From Chloroflexota bacterium (GTDB lineage: Bacteria; Chloroflexota; Limnocylindria; Limnocylindrales; CSP1-4): 6,305 nucleotides of DNA. The translations under genes were made by a program, and so were the position numbers. The notes below the pieces were generated by a model. It made no database searches, was not told the origin of the DNA, and was given only the letters and a program-made list of their open reading frames with translations. How positions within the stretch are numbered: the stretch's first letter is position 1; the number at the start of each line of letters is the position of its first letter. Shown in pieces: positions 5,894 to 6,305 of this stretch. The stretch covers positions 1 to 6,305 of the forward strand of contig JACCVB010000301.1 in NCBI GenBank assembly GCA_013698385.1, in the 5' to 3' direction.

Positions 5894-6305
5894 GTGACGC
5901 CCGAGGTCCCCGAGGGCCTGCTCGCCGAGCTCGAATGGCGCGGCATCCTGCATGCGGCGACGCCGGGACTGCCTGCGCGCTTCGCGATCGGCCGGCCGAT
6001 CTCGGGCTACAACGGGTTCGACCCATCGGCCGATTCATTGCACGTCGGCCACCTCGTGCCGATCTTCGGCCTGCTGCGACTGCAGCGCCACGGTGGACGG
6101 CCGGTGGCCCTCGTGGGTGGTGGGACGGGCATGATCGGCGACCCGTCGGGCCGCTCGTCGGAGCGAAACCTGTTGGACCGCGACACGCTGGCGGCCAACG
6201 TCGCCGCGCTCCGCGGGCAGCTGGAGCGCTTTCTCGACTTCTCGCCTGGGGCCGGCGCGGCCGTCATGGTCAACAACCTGGACTGGCTCGGCGACCTATC
6301 GCTGG
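5894..6305 (+). CDS. tyrS: Tyrosyl-tRNA synthetase, N-terminal part
   Basis: Class I aminoacyl-tRNA synthetase that activates tyrosine with ATP and loads it on tRNA-Tyr in the cytoplasm. The visible 137 residues cover the start of the Rossmann catalytic domain. YNGFDPSADSLHVGHL contains the HIGH-type motif as HVGH (50-53); Tyr39 and Asp43 match Tyr34 and Asp38 of the Geobacillus enzyme. GGGTGMIGDPSGRSSERNLL (75-94) matches the tyrosine/ATP-site loop, and VNNLDWLGDLSL follows. The KMSKS loop and the tRNA-binding C-terminal domain lie beyond the window. The start is GTG at 5894, the only usable start between the in-frame stop TGA at 5843-5845 and the conserved region. The Shine-Dalgarno is weak or absent. 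The residue matching Cys35 of the Geobacillus enzyme is Asn40 here. Family identity is firm. Confidence 0.94.
   Translation, partial: MTPEVPEGLLAELEWRGILHAATPGLPARFAIGRPISGYNGFDPSADSLHVGHLVPIFGLLRLQRHGGRPVALVGGGTGMIGDPSGRSSERNLLDRDTLAANVAALRGQLERFLDFSPGAGAAVMVNNLDWLGDLSL

Noticed and set aside
5812..5946. Longer PBP start at 5946 (45 extra residues)
   Set aside because: It would overlap the conserved start of tyrS by more than 50 bases and leave no promoter space. The extra residues are low-complexity, and the Arg-rich pre-helix N-terminus already starts at 5811.
4583..5953. Second minus-strand frame of 456 codons, rich in Arg, Pro and His
   Set aside because: It is a shifted-frame shadow of the PBP gene with the biased composition typical of out-of-frame high-GC translation.

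Overview
This is an ordinary-looking chromosomal segment from a high-GC bacterium, roughly two-thirds or more G+C by eye. Coding is dense and third codon positions are strongly G/C. It carries four protein genes, two of them cut by the window edges. The combination suggests Chloroflexota, possibly a Limnocylindria/Ellin6529-type lineage: a MutS2 protein (generally rare in Actinobacteria), and a class A penicillin-binding protein with a very long Pro/Lys tail and a 'LFLPGTVPT'-type segment after its transpeptidase domain. That placement is an inference from gene content and style, not a demonstrated identity.

Layout: (1) 1-493, plus strand, the C-terminal part of an AAG/MPG-type 3-methyladenine DNA glycosylase. 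(2) 493-2853, plus strand, a complete mutS2 (786 aa) whose ATG overlaps the glycosylase stop in TGATG, so the two probably form a translationally coupled pair. (3) 2884-5811, minus strand, a complete class A (bifunctional) penicillin-binding protein of 975 aa, convergent with mutS2 and separated from it by only 30 nt. (4) 5894-6305, plus strand, the first 137 codons of tyrosyl-tRNA synthetase, divergent from the penicillin-binding protein across an 82-nt spacer that must hold the promoters of both genes.

Functionally, the first two genes concern nucleic-acid maintenance: alkylated-base excision, and MutS2 recombination control or collided-ribosome rescue. The penicillin-binding protein builds the cell wall outside the membrane. 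TyrRS charges tRNA-Tyr. Apart from the glycosylase-mutS2 overlap there is no sign that they form one system.

The most unusual sequence is in the penicillin-binding protein gene. Its 3' end encodes 12 consecutive prolines and then a 60-residue Lys/Pro tail built on 12-bp and 18-bp DNA repeats. The opposite strand carries four GGGGG runs separated by single C's, a textbook G-quadruplex pattern. The same protein has an acidic, Cys-bracketed Asp/Pro/Thr/Ser linker between its two catalytic regions. I see no RNA gene, mobile element, CRISPR array, phage gene or defence gene, and no convincing undescribed system.
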